NCBI GenBank assembly: GCA_030278955.1 | Contig: JAOANR010000003.1 | Location: forward strand, 35,420,054 to 35,484,053 | Direction of reading: 5' to 3' | Source of the DNA: Hygrophila difformis | Taxonomy: Eukaryota; Streptophyta; Magnoliopsida; Lamiales; Acanthaceae | Length of the DNA stretch: 64,000 nt | Shown: positions 45,196 to 57,900 of the stretch, one piece after another | How positions within the stretch are numbered: the first letter of the stretch is position 1 | Layout: each line of letters opens with the position of its first letter | The notes under the pieces: model-generated | Told to the model about the DNA's origin: nothing | The model's database searches: none | What the model saw: the letters and a program-made list of their open reading frames with translations, nothing else | Made by a program: the position numbers and the translations under genes

Positions 45196-46476
45196 ATGCA
45201 AAGGAGAAAAGAGACACCAGCCGAGATCCCGTTCAATTCCGAAATCGAGAGAACAGCCAGACTCCTACGGGCACAGGCTAGAATACGAAAGGAACGGGAA
45301 AGGCAGGCTTTATTTTCTCCGAGAACTAGTAGCGATATTTCTGACATGGCAGATAACCAAGGTATTCCCCCGATCATACCACCAAACCCACCACTCCAAA
45401 ATATCCAAGAGGATCCCGAAGACGTTAATGACGAGTATTTGGACGATCCCCCTCCTCAGGTCATTCAGGGAGGTGAGAACGTACCAAATATCGAGCATCA
45501 ACCCTTCGAGGTCCCCCCAAATAATCAAAACTTCCAAAACAACCAAAACTTCCAAAACCAGCAGTATTAGAATCCAAACCAGTATCCAGCAAACCCACAA
45601 GATCATAATGACCCAAGAAACTTCTACCCTAACCAGAACTTCAATCCACAAGACCAATACCAAGGACAGTACCAAGGGTAGTACCCAGGAGGTCAAGGGA
45701 ACAATCAGCAGCAGCAGGCTGCTGCTGATTACATGCAGCCTATAGTAGAGCCATACTTGAACGTGCCAGGCAGAGCACCAATCGCAGCAAGGAATTTTGA
45801 GCTGAAGCCCGCTTTAATCAATTTGGTGCAGAATAGCCAATTCGCAGGGGCCAACCACGAGGACCCACACGACCATCTGGCAACATTCTTGGAACTCTGC
45901 AACACGATCAAGAACCAGGGCATCTCGAAGAATACTATTAGGATGATGTTGTTCCCGTTCTCGCTTTGCAGTGGAGCAAAAACCCGGTACAAGTCAATGC
46001 CGGTAAATCAGAGGAGCAGCTGGGAGGACATAATAAGAAATTTTTTGGTGAAGTACTTTCCAGAGTGGAAGATAGATGAGGGAAGGTCAAAAATTTCTGA
46101 GTTTAAGATGAAACCAGAGGAATCTTTGTATGACGCTAAGGAGAGATTCATGAATTTGCTGAGAAAGTGTCCTCAGCACGGTTATCAGGGATGGGAGCAG
46201 TTAAGAAAACTCTACAATGGGCTGACACCGGCGTGGAAGCACATGCTAGATGCAGCAGGAGGACACCTGTTGCACATGCCCATAGATCAAGCATGGGCTA
46301 AAATTGAGACAATGAGTGTAAACTGGTCTGTATTAAATGATGATAATGTTAATGATCCCCCTCCCCGTGGACTTTGCGCTGTAGGTACAACAAAAAAATC
46401 CGATCTTGAGAAGCTGCAAGAACAGGTGGCGGCATTGGCTGTAAACCAAGGAGCAGGGAGCTCGGCTCAAGGATAG
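45196..46476 (+). pseudogene. gag: Athila gag
   Basis: One frame from ATG 45196, broken by TAG at 45568-45570 and 45679-45681. The N-terminal 120 residues are Arg/Glu- then Asn/Pro/Gln-rich, with NFQN repeats. The conserved gag core follows from 45733: PYLNVPGRAPIAARNFELKP, HEDPHDHLATFLELC, SLCSGAKTRYKSMP and WEDIIRNFLVKYFP, then SEFKMKPEESLYDAKERFMN and LYNGLTPAWKHMLDAAGGHL. This matches the Ty3/gypsy gag domain of Athila elements. The protein would assemble particles and bind RNA. The TGC CGG for CAG-type changes that made both stops suggest simple point decay (for example CAG to TAG before NPNQYP). Confidence 0.85.
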
Positions 46477-47062
46477 CAAACAGATGTAATCTGTGGATTA
46501 TGTCAGGGTGCTCACGCAACTAGCCCATGTGAACAGATTGCAGCTGAAAGCTTTAAATTTGCAGGAGCTTTCCCGAACCGACACCCAACCTTTCTTACTC
46601 CAACAACAATGCCCTAAATTCACACCTATTGAACAAGCCACAACAATTCAACCCTCAGCAGAATCAAGGATTCCACGAAAACAGGGCCAGAACTTTCAGA
46701 ATCAGAACCAAAATTTCCAACCCCAGATCTAACAAAGACCCCCTCATAACCAAAACTTCCAGCAGCCCAACCAGAATTTCCAGAACTTCCAGCCCCAGTT
46801 TGTCCCCAACCAAGGCCAGTGGAACCAAAACCAGAATCAGAATCAGGTTCAAAAGCCACCATCAAGGCTGGAGAACCAGATGACTGATTTTATTACAAGC
46901 CAAAAAGAGATTAATGCCCAACTGCAGGCCTCCATAAGGAATGTGGAGACCCAAGTAACTCAGATGGCTAGTGAACTGCAGAAGAGGGACAAGGGAGCAT
47001 TGCCAAGCGCTGCGGAGAAGAACCCGTAGTGCAAGGCAATAACCCTTAAATCTGGAAAAGTT
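46477..47062 (+). pseudogene. Athila gag C-terminus with zinc knuckle, frameshifted
   Basis: After the stop at 46474 the same frame shows CGLCQGAHATSPCEQ, an Athila-type CxxCx3Hx4C knuckle. Low-complexity Asn/Gln/Phe-rich stretches are then spread across frames (46600-46880), meaning one or more indels. A frame reading MTDFITSQKEINAQLQASIR then NVETQVTQMASELQKR (46880-46980) is the conserved helical segment preceding the protease in Athila polyproteins. Confidence 0.6.
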
Positions 47063-47579
47063 TTGGCTGGGCCAAAAGGGAAGGAAACTGGAAAAGAAAT
47101 TGGGAAAGATGATACTGTTGATGAGGATGCAATTGATGCCGAAAAAGAGACAGCCGAACTGCAGAGTGAAGCTGCATCAGAAGAGGCTGAAAACGGTAAT
47201 GGTGAAGGTATAACTTCTGCCCCTTTACCACCAAAACATGATAACAATAAATTCATGCCAAGGGTTCCGTACCCAGCAAGGCCGAAAAATAAACAACAAG
47301 ACCTGAAGTTTGAAAAATTTTTGAAAAGACTGCAAGAAGTTGAGATTACCATTCCACTCCTTGAAATGATTTCTGAAATGCCAACCTATGCTAGGTTCTT
47401 AAAAGAAATGATTTTAGGAAAAAGAAAGGTTGAGCAGGAAGAACTGGTGGTACTCAACAGTACTTGCAGCGCAATTATCCAAAAGAAACTGCCTGAGAAA
47501 AAGGAAGATCCTGGCTGCTACACTCTCCCGATCCGAATCGGCCAAGTCAATGCAGGAAGCGGACTGTGTGATCTCGGAT
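47063..47579 (+). pseudogene. Athila polyprotein: linker and first half of protease
   Basis: This open frame carries a Glu/Lys-rich linker and then FMPRVPYPARPKNKQQD, FLKRLQEVEITIPLLEMISE, MPTYARFLKEMIL and GCYTLPIRIGQVNAGSGLCD, which are conserved stretches in front of the retropepsin active site of Athila elements. It ends at LCDLG, where the solo LTR splits the active-site D-L-G motif. The frame continues at 50581 as SSINVMP. Confidence 0.78.
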
Positions 47580-50575
47580 TGTAATACCCCGTAATAATGC
47601 ATATACATTTATTTTTGAGCCCGACCCGAATATTTTGTATCCCGAATAAACAAATTCAAATTGTTTTGAACTACGTAATGACTTGATCCCTTCACGGGGT
47701 GCGTAGGCAACTTGGAAATTTCAATTCTGGGTTCAGTCAAATAATAACAAACAACAACACACAATAATACAATCACTTAATCAAACAATTCCCGAACTCG
47801 CGAGATGATAAAGCGCAACTTCGAGGACGAAGTTGATTCTTAAGGAGGGTAGACTGTAATACCCGTAATTTTTAGGATATAAAATAGAATTTAATCCGAT
47901 GAGCAAAGAGGTTTTGTTTCCGAGAACCAGTGAAGTCGGAAACGCACGGGAGTCAAAAGACGACGAATTGGAAACCGACGAACTTAAGATTTCAAACATG
48001 AAATCAATTTAAGTCGGAATAAATTTAGGATGGGAATCGTAATCCGAGAATGACCCGGAAAATCGGAATCCGAGATCATAGAGGGATAAAATTCCGAAAG
48101 AGAAGAGGAAAGGCTCGACGGATCGCACGACCCGCCTGGACCGAGGTCCAGGCGGAGGCCGCGCGCTATCCGTGCGGGGTTTACCCTTGCACCGCGCCAA
48201 CCCCGCGTGGCCACACAGAATGCGGCAGATCACGCGATTTCAGGGATTTGTTGCCAAAAATTCGACCCCCCACTATGGAAAATGAATTTTGGACGGGAGG
48301 AAAGCTTAAGGGACGAGTTAGGGTTGATTTCCAACCCATAATCATCAGCCAAAAATCTCCTCTTCACTCTCAAAGTCTCCCTAAAGCCAAACACTTCCCG
48401 ACGACTTTCCGGCGACCTTCCGACAAGTTTCCGGCGACCAATGACGACCGTAGAGACGTGTTGATCAAGGATCACAGTCCTTAGATCATTGGTAAGGGTT
48501 ATGTTAGGTCACTTTCTCATTTTATCACAGTAATTTGATTCCTTTCGTATCAATACGGGTGGCTTAGGGGCGTCCGATTTAGTCACTTTGTAACGAAACG
48601 TAAAAATCGAACCTAAAATCCCTAACTCGCGCAATCTCTGAAATCCGATTAAAACCGCTATTTCGAGAGTTCAAACCAAAAAACTCAAAACTAGAAATTT
48701 GATCCTAACAACTTAATCTATGTTTTGTAAAAATATTAGAGATTTTCATAAACTTTTACTACCCCAAATCACGTCGGACATAATCTGCATTTTCAAACTT
48801 TTTCGAAAAACTCTCAGTGCGTGTGTACGAACCTGATGAGCATGTTCCTGTGATTTCTATTCCGAATTAATCTTTGCAATGTAAACAAAAGTTGTAGATA
48901 ATCATGTCTAGTATATGTCCACCAAATTTCAGAATTTTTGGAGTCCATTTGATATGTCAAAAGTCGAATTCTTGAACTGTGTCAAAACTGAATCCGGACA
49001 GCACACTGCCTGTGTAATAAACTCGATTTTTGACATCTTTCCTCACCTTATTTCGAAATTGTTAAAACACAAAAGTTGTTCGTTAGGGTGTTTTTGATAT
49101 ACTGTAAAATTTCAAATTTTTCGGACTTGAAAAGAATTTTTAAATTAAAAAGGCGTAAACTGTGACGTCAAACGATTTTAAGTTGATGAGATTTTGAAAT
49201 TTCGAAATAAACATTCGAAACCTTGAAATACGATAAAGCTATATTTTCAAAAATCCCGTTACACTAAGTCGAGACGATATCGGATACTTAGGTAAGGGGT
49301 GAGTGCTCTGCAGGGTGCTCCTCTAGCCTTTTTCGGCGTGCCTATAATGGACACAAGATACTTGAATGAAAAACTACGCCAAAACGGCATGAGATACATG
49401 GCCTACACTATCGGGAGTATCCGTATGTGTTTCCCGAGGCTCCGGAGTATTACTGGGTATGGCAGATATGGCTGCGGCCGCCGGACGACCGGCTACACAA
49501 GAAACTTACTAAATTAGTTGCGGCCGCCGGATCGCCGGCTAAACGAAACTTACTAAATTGGCTGAGGCCGCCGGATCGCCGGCTAAACGAAACTTACTAA
49601 ATTGGCTGAGGCCGCCGGATCGCCAGCTAAATGAAACCTACTAAATTGGCTGAGGCCGCCGGATCGCCGGCTAAATGACACTTATTAAATTGGCTGCGGC
49701 CGCCGGATCGCCGGCTACACAAGAAACTTACGAAACGGCTGCGGCCGCCGGATCGCCGGCTAAACTAAATATTGTTGAGATGGTGACGTAACGGGCAAAA
49801 TTAAAAGACTTAATCATTTTTATATATTTATTTATTTATTTATGTCTTTAATTATGTCTTAAATTTACACCGTGATTAAATTATTATTTATGAATTTAAA
49901 TGCATGTTCAAGTATACAAATTAAATTCTTATCGTTCTTAAAAAATTTTAAAAATTATGTTCTATCTTATTTTTAAATTATGCCTTTACTCATGCTATTT
50001 AATATGCCATGTTTTAAAATTATGCCTATGCCTTAAATTCTCATTTTTAAACTTAATTTAGCTATGAGAATATGTGTATTAAATTATTGCCTATTAATTA
50101 GTCGAATTACATATTTTTGATATGCATGCTTAAAAATGAGTTTTTAATTATTAAAATTTTAAAACCCCTTTATTGCTATGTTAGGATCGACTTACTTAGT
50201 ATTTTATAATACTAAATAAAACCCGTTGTTTTATTTTTTTTCTTTTACAAAGTATAAAGAAATGGCATGAGCATGCACGCATATTGGGCTCAGGAATTAA
50301 ATTAGTAACTGTGAATATTGCATTTTATTAGACTTAAATTACCCACTGCGTTTTGGCCATGTCGGCCCATATTTAAATTTTCCGCTGCAACTTATTTTAT
50401 TTTCTGTGGATTATACTATGTTATTTTAAAATAAATCTTTTTGGGCTTGTTATTAAATTGTTTTTGAAATACCTTTAGCCTTGCATCTCTCAAGTGAGCT
50501 CGAATGAACTTGTGTCTTGCTTGGGAGGTGTGGCGGTGGCATCCCGGTCTGGGTTACCAAATCCGGGGTGTTACA
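47580..50575 (+). mobile_element. Solo LTR inserted in the Athila protease
   Basis: 2996 bp bounded by TSD CGGAT (47575-47579 and 50576-50580). It starts TGTAATACCCC and ends GGGGTGTTACA. It is an LTR of the same broad family as the gag-only elements: same 3' end, including CTTTAGCCTTGCATCTCT and the gene-like GGAGGTGTGGCGGTG block. At 47835-47855 it contains an internal polypurine tract and a second TGTAATACCC, showing its LTR began at the outer start. ORFs inside it have no coding signal. Confidence 0.92.
49470..49766 (+). repeat. GC-rich hairpin array in solo LTR (seven units)
   Basis: Seven units of about 45 bp each contain GCGGCCGCCGGATCGCCGGC or a near variant. The hairpin is arms GCCGG/CCGGC with loop ATCG (ACGA in the first unit), followed by an AT-rich AAACTTACTAAATT spacer. 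One unit has CCAGC, weakening its stem. It occupies the position of the other families' hairpin arrays. Confidence 0.88.
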
Positions 50576-53500
50576 CGGATCCAGCATTAATGTAATGCCA
50601 TTGGCTATGGCAAAACATCTCAAGCTTGGAATTGTGGAGCCAATTAAAATGAGGCTACAGCTTGCAGACAGGTCGATCACACAGCCCATCGGGATCCTGA
50701 GAGATGTCGTGATCAGAGCAGGCAGTACTCCATTCCCAGTGGACTTCATTATCTTGGACATCGAGGAGGACTCTGACATGCCTCTCATCTTGGGAAGGCC
50801 ATTCTTGGCCACTGGCGGAGCCTTGATCGATCCTAAATCTATGAAAGTGACGCGCCGTGTAGATGGAGAGGAAGTGGTCTTCGATATGGCCAAATTGCAG
50901 AAATTTCCAAGCGACAGTTCTTGTTTTGCATTTGATGATGTAATAGTTAGGGGAGAGCTAGACTCTGACAATGGGGATGTAATGATGATGGATGAACTTT
51001 CAAAGCAGGTACTGAAGCCTGCAGGCGCGGAGCAAGAAGGGTGCAGCGCCGTTTACTTCGCCGACCCTGGAACTGGGGATTTGGTGGAGTTTGACGGTGC
51101 CGAATTCCATGAAGACGCCGACCAGAAGGAGGCGGATCCTGTGCTGATGCAGGATCCGAAAGGTAAATCTGATCTTCTTCCACCCATTTCTTGAAAATTA
51201 CTTCCATCTGTGGAATGCCCACCAGAGCTAGAACTAAAAGTGCTACCGGACCATCTTAAGTATGCGTTTGTCGCTGAACATAAAATGTTACCTGTAATTG
51301 TGTCAGCTAAGCTGACACAAGATCAAGAAAATGCTCGGGTGGGAGTGCTTAAAAAATATGTGCGTGCAATCGGTTGGACCATTTCTGATATCAAAGGAAT
51401 AAGCCCTTCTGTTTGTATGCACAGGATTTTGATGGAGGAAAATTTCAAACCCTCGCGCCAGCCCCTATGACGTTTGAACCCACCCATGCAGGAAGTGGTA
51501 AGAAAAGAGGTGATCAAGCTATTAGATGCTGGTATCATCAACCCGATTTCTGACAGCAAATGGGTTAGTCCCGTGCAGGTCGTTCCGAAGCGGGGTGGGA
51601 TGTGCATTACCAAGAATGAACAAGGAGAGGAAATTGCAACAAGGCCAGTCACCGGATGGAGGGTCTGCATAGACTACCGGAAGCTGAACGAAGCCACGCG
51701 CAAGGATCATTTTCCTTTATCTTTTATCGATCAAATGTTGGAACGGTTGGCGGGAAGGGAATTTTATTGTTTTCTTGATGGGTACTCTGGATATAATCAA
51801 ATTGTGATTGCAAGTGAGGATCACGAAAAAACAACTTTTACATGCCCTTATGGCACTTTTGCTTATAGGCGCATGCCTTTTGGTTTATGCAATGCACCAG
51901 CGACTTTCCAAAGATGCATGATGTGTATATTCTCTGAATTTATAGAAAAATGCATTGAGGTCTTCATGGATGACTTCTCTATATATGGAGATACGTTTGA
52001 CGAATGTTTGACCAATCTTGCTAAGATATTAAAGAGATGTGAGGACACTAACTTGGTTTTAAACTTGGAAAAGTGCCATTTTATGGTCACTGAGGGCATA
52101 GTGTTAGGTCACCGCATCTCACGTGCATGCATTGAGGTCGATCCGGCCAAGGTTTCTATCATCTCCAATCTCCCTCTCCCCAATTCAATAAAATCGGTTA
52201 GGAGTTTCTTAGGGCATGCCAGTTTTTACCAGAGATTCATTAAGGATTTCTCTAAAATTGCCAAGCCGCTCACTAACCTTCTTTGTAAAGAAAATTCTTT
52301 TGTAATAAATGAAGAGTGTGTCCAAGCCTTTGACACGCTCAAAAAGATGTTGGCTTCTGCTCAAATTGTACAACCACCCGATTGGTCAATACCATTCGAG
52401 GTGATGTGTGATGCAAGTGGTCTTGCAGTAGGTGCAGTTTTAGGGCAACATAAGGATGGGAGACATTGCGTAATTCATTACGCAAGTCACGCCTTGAATG
52501 AAGCCCAAATAAACTACACCACTACAGAAAAAGAGATGTATGTTGTAGTCTTTGCGTTTGACAAGTTCAGATAGTACCTTATCGGTACAAAGACTATAGT
52601 ATACACTGACCACAGTGCACTCAGATACTTGTTCAGCAAGCAAGACGCAAAACCTCGTTTAATCAGGTGGGTGCTATTGCTGCAGGAGTTTGACATCGTA
52701 ATAAAAGATAGGCGAGGTCGAGATAATGATGCTGCTGACCACTTATCTCGATTAGAAAATGATAAAAATGAGAAAGCCGTCAATGAAGAGTTTCCAGACA
52801 AACAGTTGTTCGCATTACATTTGCACGATCAAGCTTGTCCATGGTTTTCCAACATTGCTAACTTCTTGGCATGCGGAATAATCCCACCATTTTCAAACCA
52901 TCATCTCAAGAATAAGTTCAACCGAGATGTATTAAATTACTTCTGGGAAGAACCTTATCTCTTTAAGCACTGCGCCGATTCTATAATTAGGCGATGTGTG
53001 ACTGAGCATGAAGCCTATCAAATTTTCAAAAAATGCCATGAATCAGAGTATAGAGATCATCACGGTCCTACTCGAACGGCCCACAAGGTCCTCGAGTGTG
53101 GATTTTATTGGCCTCACATCTATGAGGATTGCAAGACATTTGTGAAAGCTTGGTGCCAAAGGTTAGGAAACATTTCCAAGAGGGATGAAATGCCTCAGAA
53201 AGGAATTCTTACTCTTGAGATCTTTGATGTTTGGGGCATTGACTTCATGGGACCGTTTCCATCATCTGGTGGAAATCAGTACATCTTGGTAGCTGTCGTT
53301 TACGTGTCCAAATGGGTCGAGGCTGTCGCATTACCAACCAATGATGGTAGCCATGTCATAAAGTTCCTCAAGAACACCATTTTTAATCGATTTGGCATAC
53401 CTAGGGTGATAATATCTGATGGAGGAACACATTTTATTAATAAATCCTTTGAGAACCTATTGCTTAAAACTGGAATCCTCCATAAGATAGGCACGCCTTA

Positions 53501-53954
53501 TCATCCCCACACAAGTGGTCAAGTCGAGGTATCCAATCGCGAGATCAAACATATACTCGAAGCCACTGTCGGGAGAACCCGTAAGGATTGGGCACGTAAG
53601 CTCAATGATGCTCTATGGGCATATCACACAGCATATAAGACTCCCATTGGAATGTCTCCATACAGGCATATCTTCGGAAAAGTTTGTCATTTGCCCGTAG
53701 AGTTAGAGCATAAAGCTTACTGGGCCGTTAAAACGCTTAATTTCGATTCGAAAGTTGCTCAGGGCAAGCGCAAGTTGGACCTCAATGAAATTGAGGAAAT
53801 ACCCGCGCAAGCTTATGAAAGCTCTCGGATCTACAAAGAGCGGACCCAGAAGTTGCACAATCGTAGGATCAAATCCAAGCAATTTTATGCCAAATCGTAT
53901 TTATCTGTCTTGCAGAAATGCCAGAACTACCAAAAAGAAGGAGCAGAAAAATAA
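50576..53954 (+). pseudogene. pol: Athila pol: protease end, RT, RNase H, integrase
   Basis: A single frame with stops at 51192-51194, 51468-51470 and 52572-52574. Protease C-terminal half: SSINVMP, then MPLILGRPFLATGGALID. RT (about 51480-52250): WVSPVQVVPKRGGM, WRVCIDYRKLNEATRKDHFP, YGTFAYRRMPFGLCNAPATF and the catalytic FMDDFSIYG. RNase H (about 52380-52760): VMCDASGLAVGAVLGQ, then [12 protein letters not shown]. Integrase (about 52980-53800): HHCC region with [19 protein letters not shown] but WCQR lacking the usual first cysteine of CxxC, then catalytic D (GIDFMGPF), D (IISDGGTHF) and E ([13 protein letters not shown]). Functions are copying RNA to DNA and inserting it. Apart from the solo LTR, three nonsense codons and the weakened zinc finger are the only lesions seen. 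Confidence 0.92.
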
Positions 53955-54217
53955 AGCAGAAAATCAGGTTCCCGGTTGGATTAATTCCATGAAATTAAGA
54001 TAATAATTCCGGAAATTAAAGCAATTTAAAATCCGGAATAATTTTTACAAACAAATAGAATTGATCCAACCTAATTTTATGCAAGTGGATTACTTTTAAT
54101 TTTCAGCCCAATAATTTTGATTATTTTGGACTGAATTTATTCAGGTCCAAAGATCAATAAAATGGACTCAGGCCTAATACCACACTCGGGCCCAGTCCAT
54201 GAATTGAAAAATTCAAA
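53955..54217 (+). other. Spacer after pol
   Basis: AT-rich, no ORF. Leads into the third copy of the hairpin array. Confidence 0.6.
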
Positions 54218-54730
54218 AACCCAGTCGCGGGACTAGGCACTAGTCGCGAGACCATGTCTCACGACTGAGTGGCAGTCTAGCGACTGAGGTCTCCGGATCT
54301 CAATCCGGGACACCCAGTCGCTAAGCAAAAATCCAGTCGTGAGACCATGTCTCACGACTGGGACCAAGTCTAGCGACTGGGTCCCAAAACCCCTTTCCAT
54401 CCCAGTCGTAAGACAACACAACCCAGTCGCGAGACCATGTCTCACGACCCGGGTTGAGTCTAGCGACTGGCCACTTAATCCTCTCTAATCCTTTCACCCA
54501 GTCGTGAAACCACCCCAAGTCGCGAGACATAGTCTCACGACTGGCTCTCAGTCTCGCGACACACATTCTCATCTGGCCCCACCTACCCTTTTATCCAGTC
54601 GTGATACCCCCCAGTCGCCAGACATAGTCTCGCGACTGGCTTCCAGTCTAGCGACTCTCCTAATGTCGCTAGACCCCAGTCGTGAAACCCAGTTTCGCGA
54701 CATGGGCTAGGGTTTCACGACTAGGGCCCA
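54218..54730 (+). repeat. Nested-hairpin array between pol and the third ORF
   Basis: About six units of the same design as in the LTRs: CCCAGTCGC-type outer left arm, inner hairpin GTCGCGAGAC or GTCGTGAGAC with GTCTCACGAC, outer right arm GTCTAGCGACTGG. Spacers here are shorter and less AT-rich than in the LTR copies. The last unit has CATGTCGC-type and TTTCGCGAC-type arms. Confidence 0.85.
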
Positions 54731-54901
54731 TCAGTTTTAATACCCCTCCTCTTCCTTCTTCCCCACCATTCCCACACTTAGAATTTTTTCGAAAATCCTC
54801 TCAAACTCGAAACCTTTATTCCAGACGAACACCAAGTGTTCCTCGCACTATTTCCACTCCAAATTCAGGCGAAACTCTGTCCAAATTTCTCAGAATCACC
54901 A

Positions 54902-57900
54902 ATGGCGTCCTCATCATCTAAAGCCGAGCCATGGTAAGCTTTCGCCCACTGTTTCGCGAGTTTTCTCGAGCCCCTGTTTCGCGATTTTAAGGATTCCAGT
55001 CCTTGTCTGTGTGGAATTTGTAGTTAAGAAGTGATTGTGCGTGTTTTGCACTTGTGCTTTCATGATTTTGGACATTACATTGTGTGGGAACTTTGTTTTC
55101 GTTTTGAGGAATTTTGGCCCAAGCATGATTGAAAGATGGGTGTGGGTTCTGTGTTGTGTTTTGGATGAAGGGAGTCTTCGATTTGTCAGGGTTTGTTGTT
55201 TTTATGAACCTAGGGTTGTTAGAGAACTTAGGTTGCAGTTTAGGGGCCATATTCACCATTGGTGAAGTTTTTGAAGTTTTTAGGTTTCTTGAGGTTGCTG
55301 TTGTCTCTCTTACTAAATGGTGATGATTGAATAGCATGTTTGGCCTGGTAGATGTTCATAAGATTTCTGAAAATCTGAGCTCTGGGAACAATGAATATTT
55401 GGGTATGAAGAATATCTTGATGTTGTTGCTCACATTTCTAAACTAGACGGCATATCTAGGTGCTTCCATTTATGTGATTCTGTTGGAATTTCAAGTATGA
55501 GGTTTATGAGATGTGCATAGAATAGGTTGTTTGATTCAAGGGGCAGTATAGCTGTATGGGTTGTTGATATTGTGAACTGTAGTTGGTGTGCATAATCCTA
55601 TGTTAGTAAGTCTCTGTTCTCATGTTGTGCATGCCTATGTGAACAATAAATGCCATTACCCTGTTCTGGTAACTGTGTTTGTTTATGTGGGAATCCTTGA
55701 AAGTGGCTCTGTGTCTGTTTGTGGTAAACCCTGCACCACCAACCCACTTTACAGAAAAATCCCTTCACACAAAAAGACAAAATAGTTGGTAGGAATTTTG
55801 GTTGACCTAGTGTTCTTGGTTCCCAATGGAACTTAAAGTGTGAGTGGATAGCAGTATTTTTGTCACTTATAACTGCTATCACTTTTCAAAAATCCAAAAT
55901 GGGGCCACTTCACACCCCGCTTTCATTAAATAGAAACAAGTCAACCATTTTAAAATCAAAAAAAAAATAGTGTTTGCAAATTTTTGGGAGTGTTTAACTG
56001 TCCAATACAGTCCAAGCAATCCGGAAATAGCAAATCCATTCCGCCACGTCTCCACTAGCACATTCCAAAGTCGAGCATTCCACTCCGTTCATTCCATTTC
56101 ATTCCATTCTCAACAAGTCTCTCGAACTTGTTTAATGAAAAAACCAAACTTTTGGGCCCAATGGCCCATTAAAAAGATTTTTTTGGTCCAATGACCATTT
56201 TATTTTCTCTTTTGGACTCAATAGTCCAAACAAAAACATTTTGAATCCAATGACCTAAATTTTAAATAAATAAGTGTTAATTGGAGTATGGTTTGTAAAT
56301 ATTGTTATGTGAGCCTCATAATAAAATTCAAGTGCAATCAATTAAATCACATTTCGAGCAAAGCTCAAAATGTGAGGATGTTGATTTTAACTTGAACAAT
56401 TTTATGAAAAATTATAAAAACTTGAATGTATTTAATCTTCTCTATCTTTCTCAGGAACAAAAAGGTTATTAAATCAGGCATTCTATTGCCTGATTGTACG
56501 TTGGAGGAGGCAGCGAATGAAGCCTCTACGGATAGAATAGAGATTAAACAGATGAGGGAAGCAATCATGAAAGAATACTCAGTACCCCTCGACCATGAGA
56601 CAGAGGCGAAACTGGAGCTTGCACCGGGGTGGAGCGTGAATATTCCTCCGGAGAATAGAACAGAAGCAGTGACTTCCATTGAGAGGGATTTCTTTCACTT
56701 CACCAAGATGTTCTAGAAAAGAATAATAGATCATGCTCCAGAGGACACTAAGACAACTCCAGCGGTCCACCATGAACGAATCAAACTGAAATTCAAAGAA
56801 CATATGGCAATATGGAGTCGGCATGTAGAGAGAGGAACGAGGGATAAGGCCCTAGCAGATTTCGAGACCATCATCCCAAATCAGATTATCGATCCGCAAG
56901 TCAGAATGGCCTTTACAGATAAGCAGATTGACATAAGCAGAATTTTGAATCGTGGTGTAATTATGATGCACGAAGCCTTTCCGTTTAAATGGAATCCTTG
57001 TTTATTTGAGAAGAGGGGGCCTAAAGAGCAAAAATGGATTACAGAACAAGCCCGCCTCAGGCATCGTGAACTAAGCTACAACTTACACAACTATCTCAAG
57101 GGGGCTGAACATTTTGAGCAAACCCGCAAAACTTCACTACTGCAAGCAATGTCAAAAAGAATAAAAGATGCGAGGGAACAGTGGGAGAATCTCATGTATG
57201 TATGGGGGAAGGGAAACCCAAGCATTACGAAGTCCTTTCTAGACAAAGGGGTGGAGCTGCCGGAGGAGGACGAATTCGATTCAGTGTTTTTGCAAAGGAA
57301 ATATGGACAGTTTGGAACAGCAATAGAATCGAAATTTCCTGAACACATTGCTGTACTGAGGGAACATCTGCTCGTGGATATACACAAGGGCAGATGGAAA
57401 CCGATTAAGAAAAATGAGAGACAGTTCCAACTGATGTCAGAAGCTGAGGCTGGAACCTATCTTAACTACAATTTCGCCTAAGATATGTCATACCCGGAGG
57501 GGATCCAGAAGGATTTGGTGGGGGCAATGCTGGATAAATATCGGACTTCCTATCTAGAGCTTCTCATGGAAATGGACAAGGAAGCGCTCCGATATTGCAA
57601 TGATAAAACAGTGAAGCAGAAGATTCTGCATTATAATCATAATATCCGGATCAAATTCTGCAAGAAAATCAAAGAAGACTGGGAAGCACAGCTGGTGCGG
57701 ATTACTCTCGGAGCTTTATTGAAGATTTCCTAAAGCATGTAGAGAAACAACTGGGTTATGAAGACGAGCCGAATGTTGAAAAAGAAACCGGAGAGCACCC
57801 AGAAACTGTTATTGATGAGTACATCTCCATTCCACCCCCATCACAGGAACCCACAGCACAACAAGAATCAGTCCAAGTGCCAGTGCCTACTAGTGCTGCC

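Noticed and set aside
45310..45696. 128-codon minus-strand ORF opposite gag
   Set aside because: Antisense shadow of the Asn/Gln/Pro-rich gag segment.
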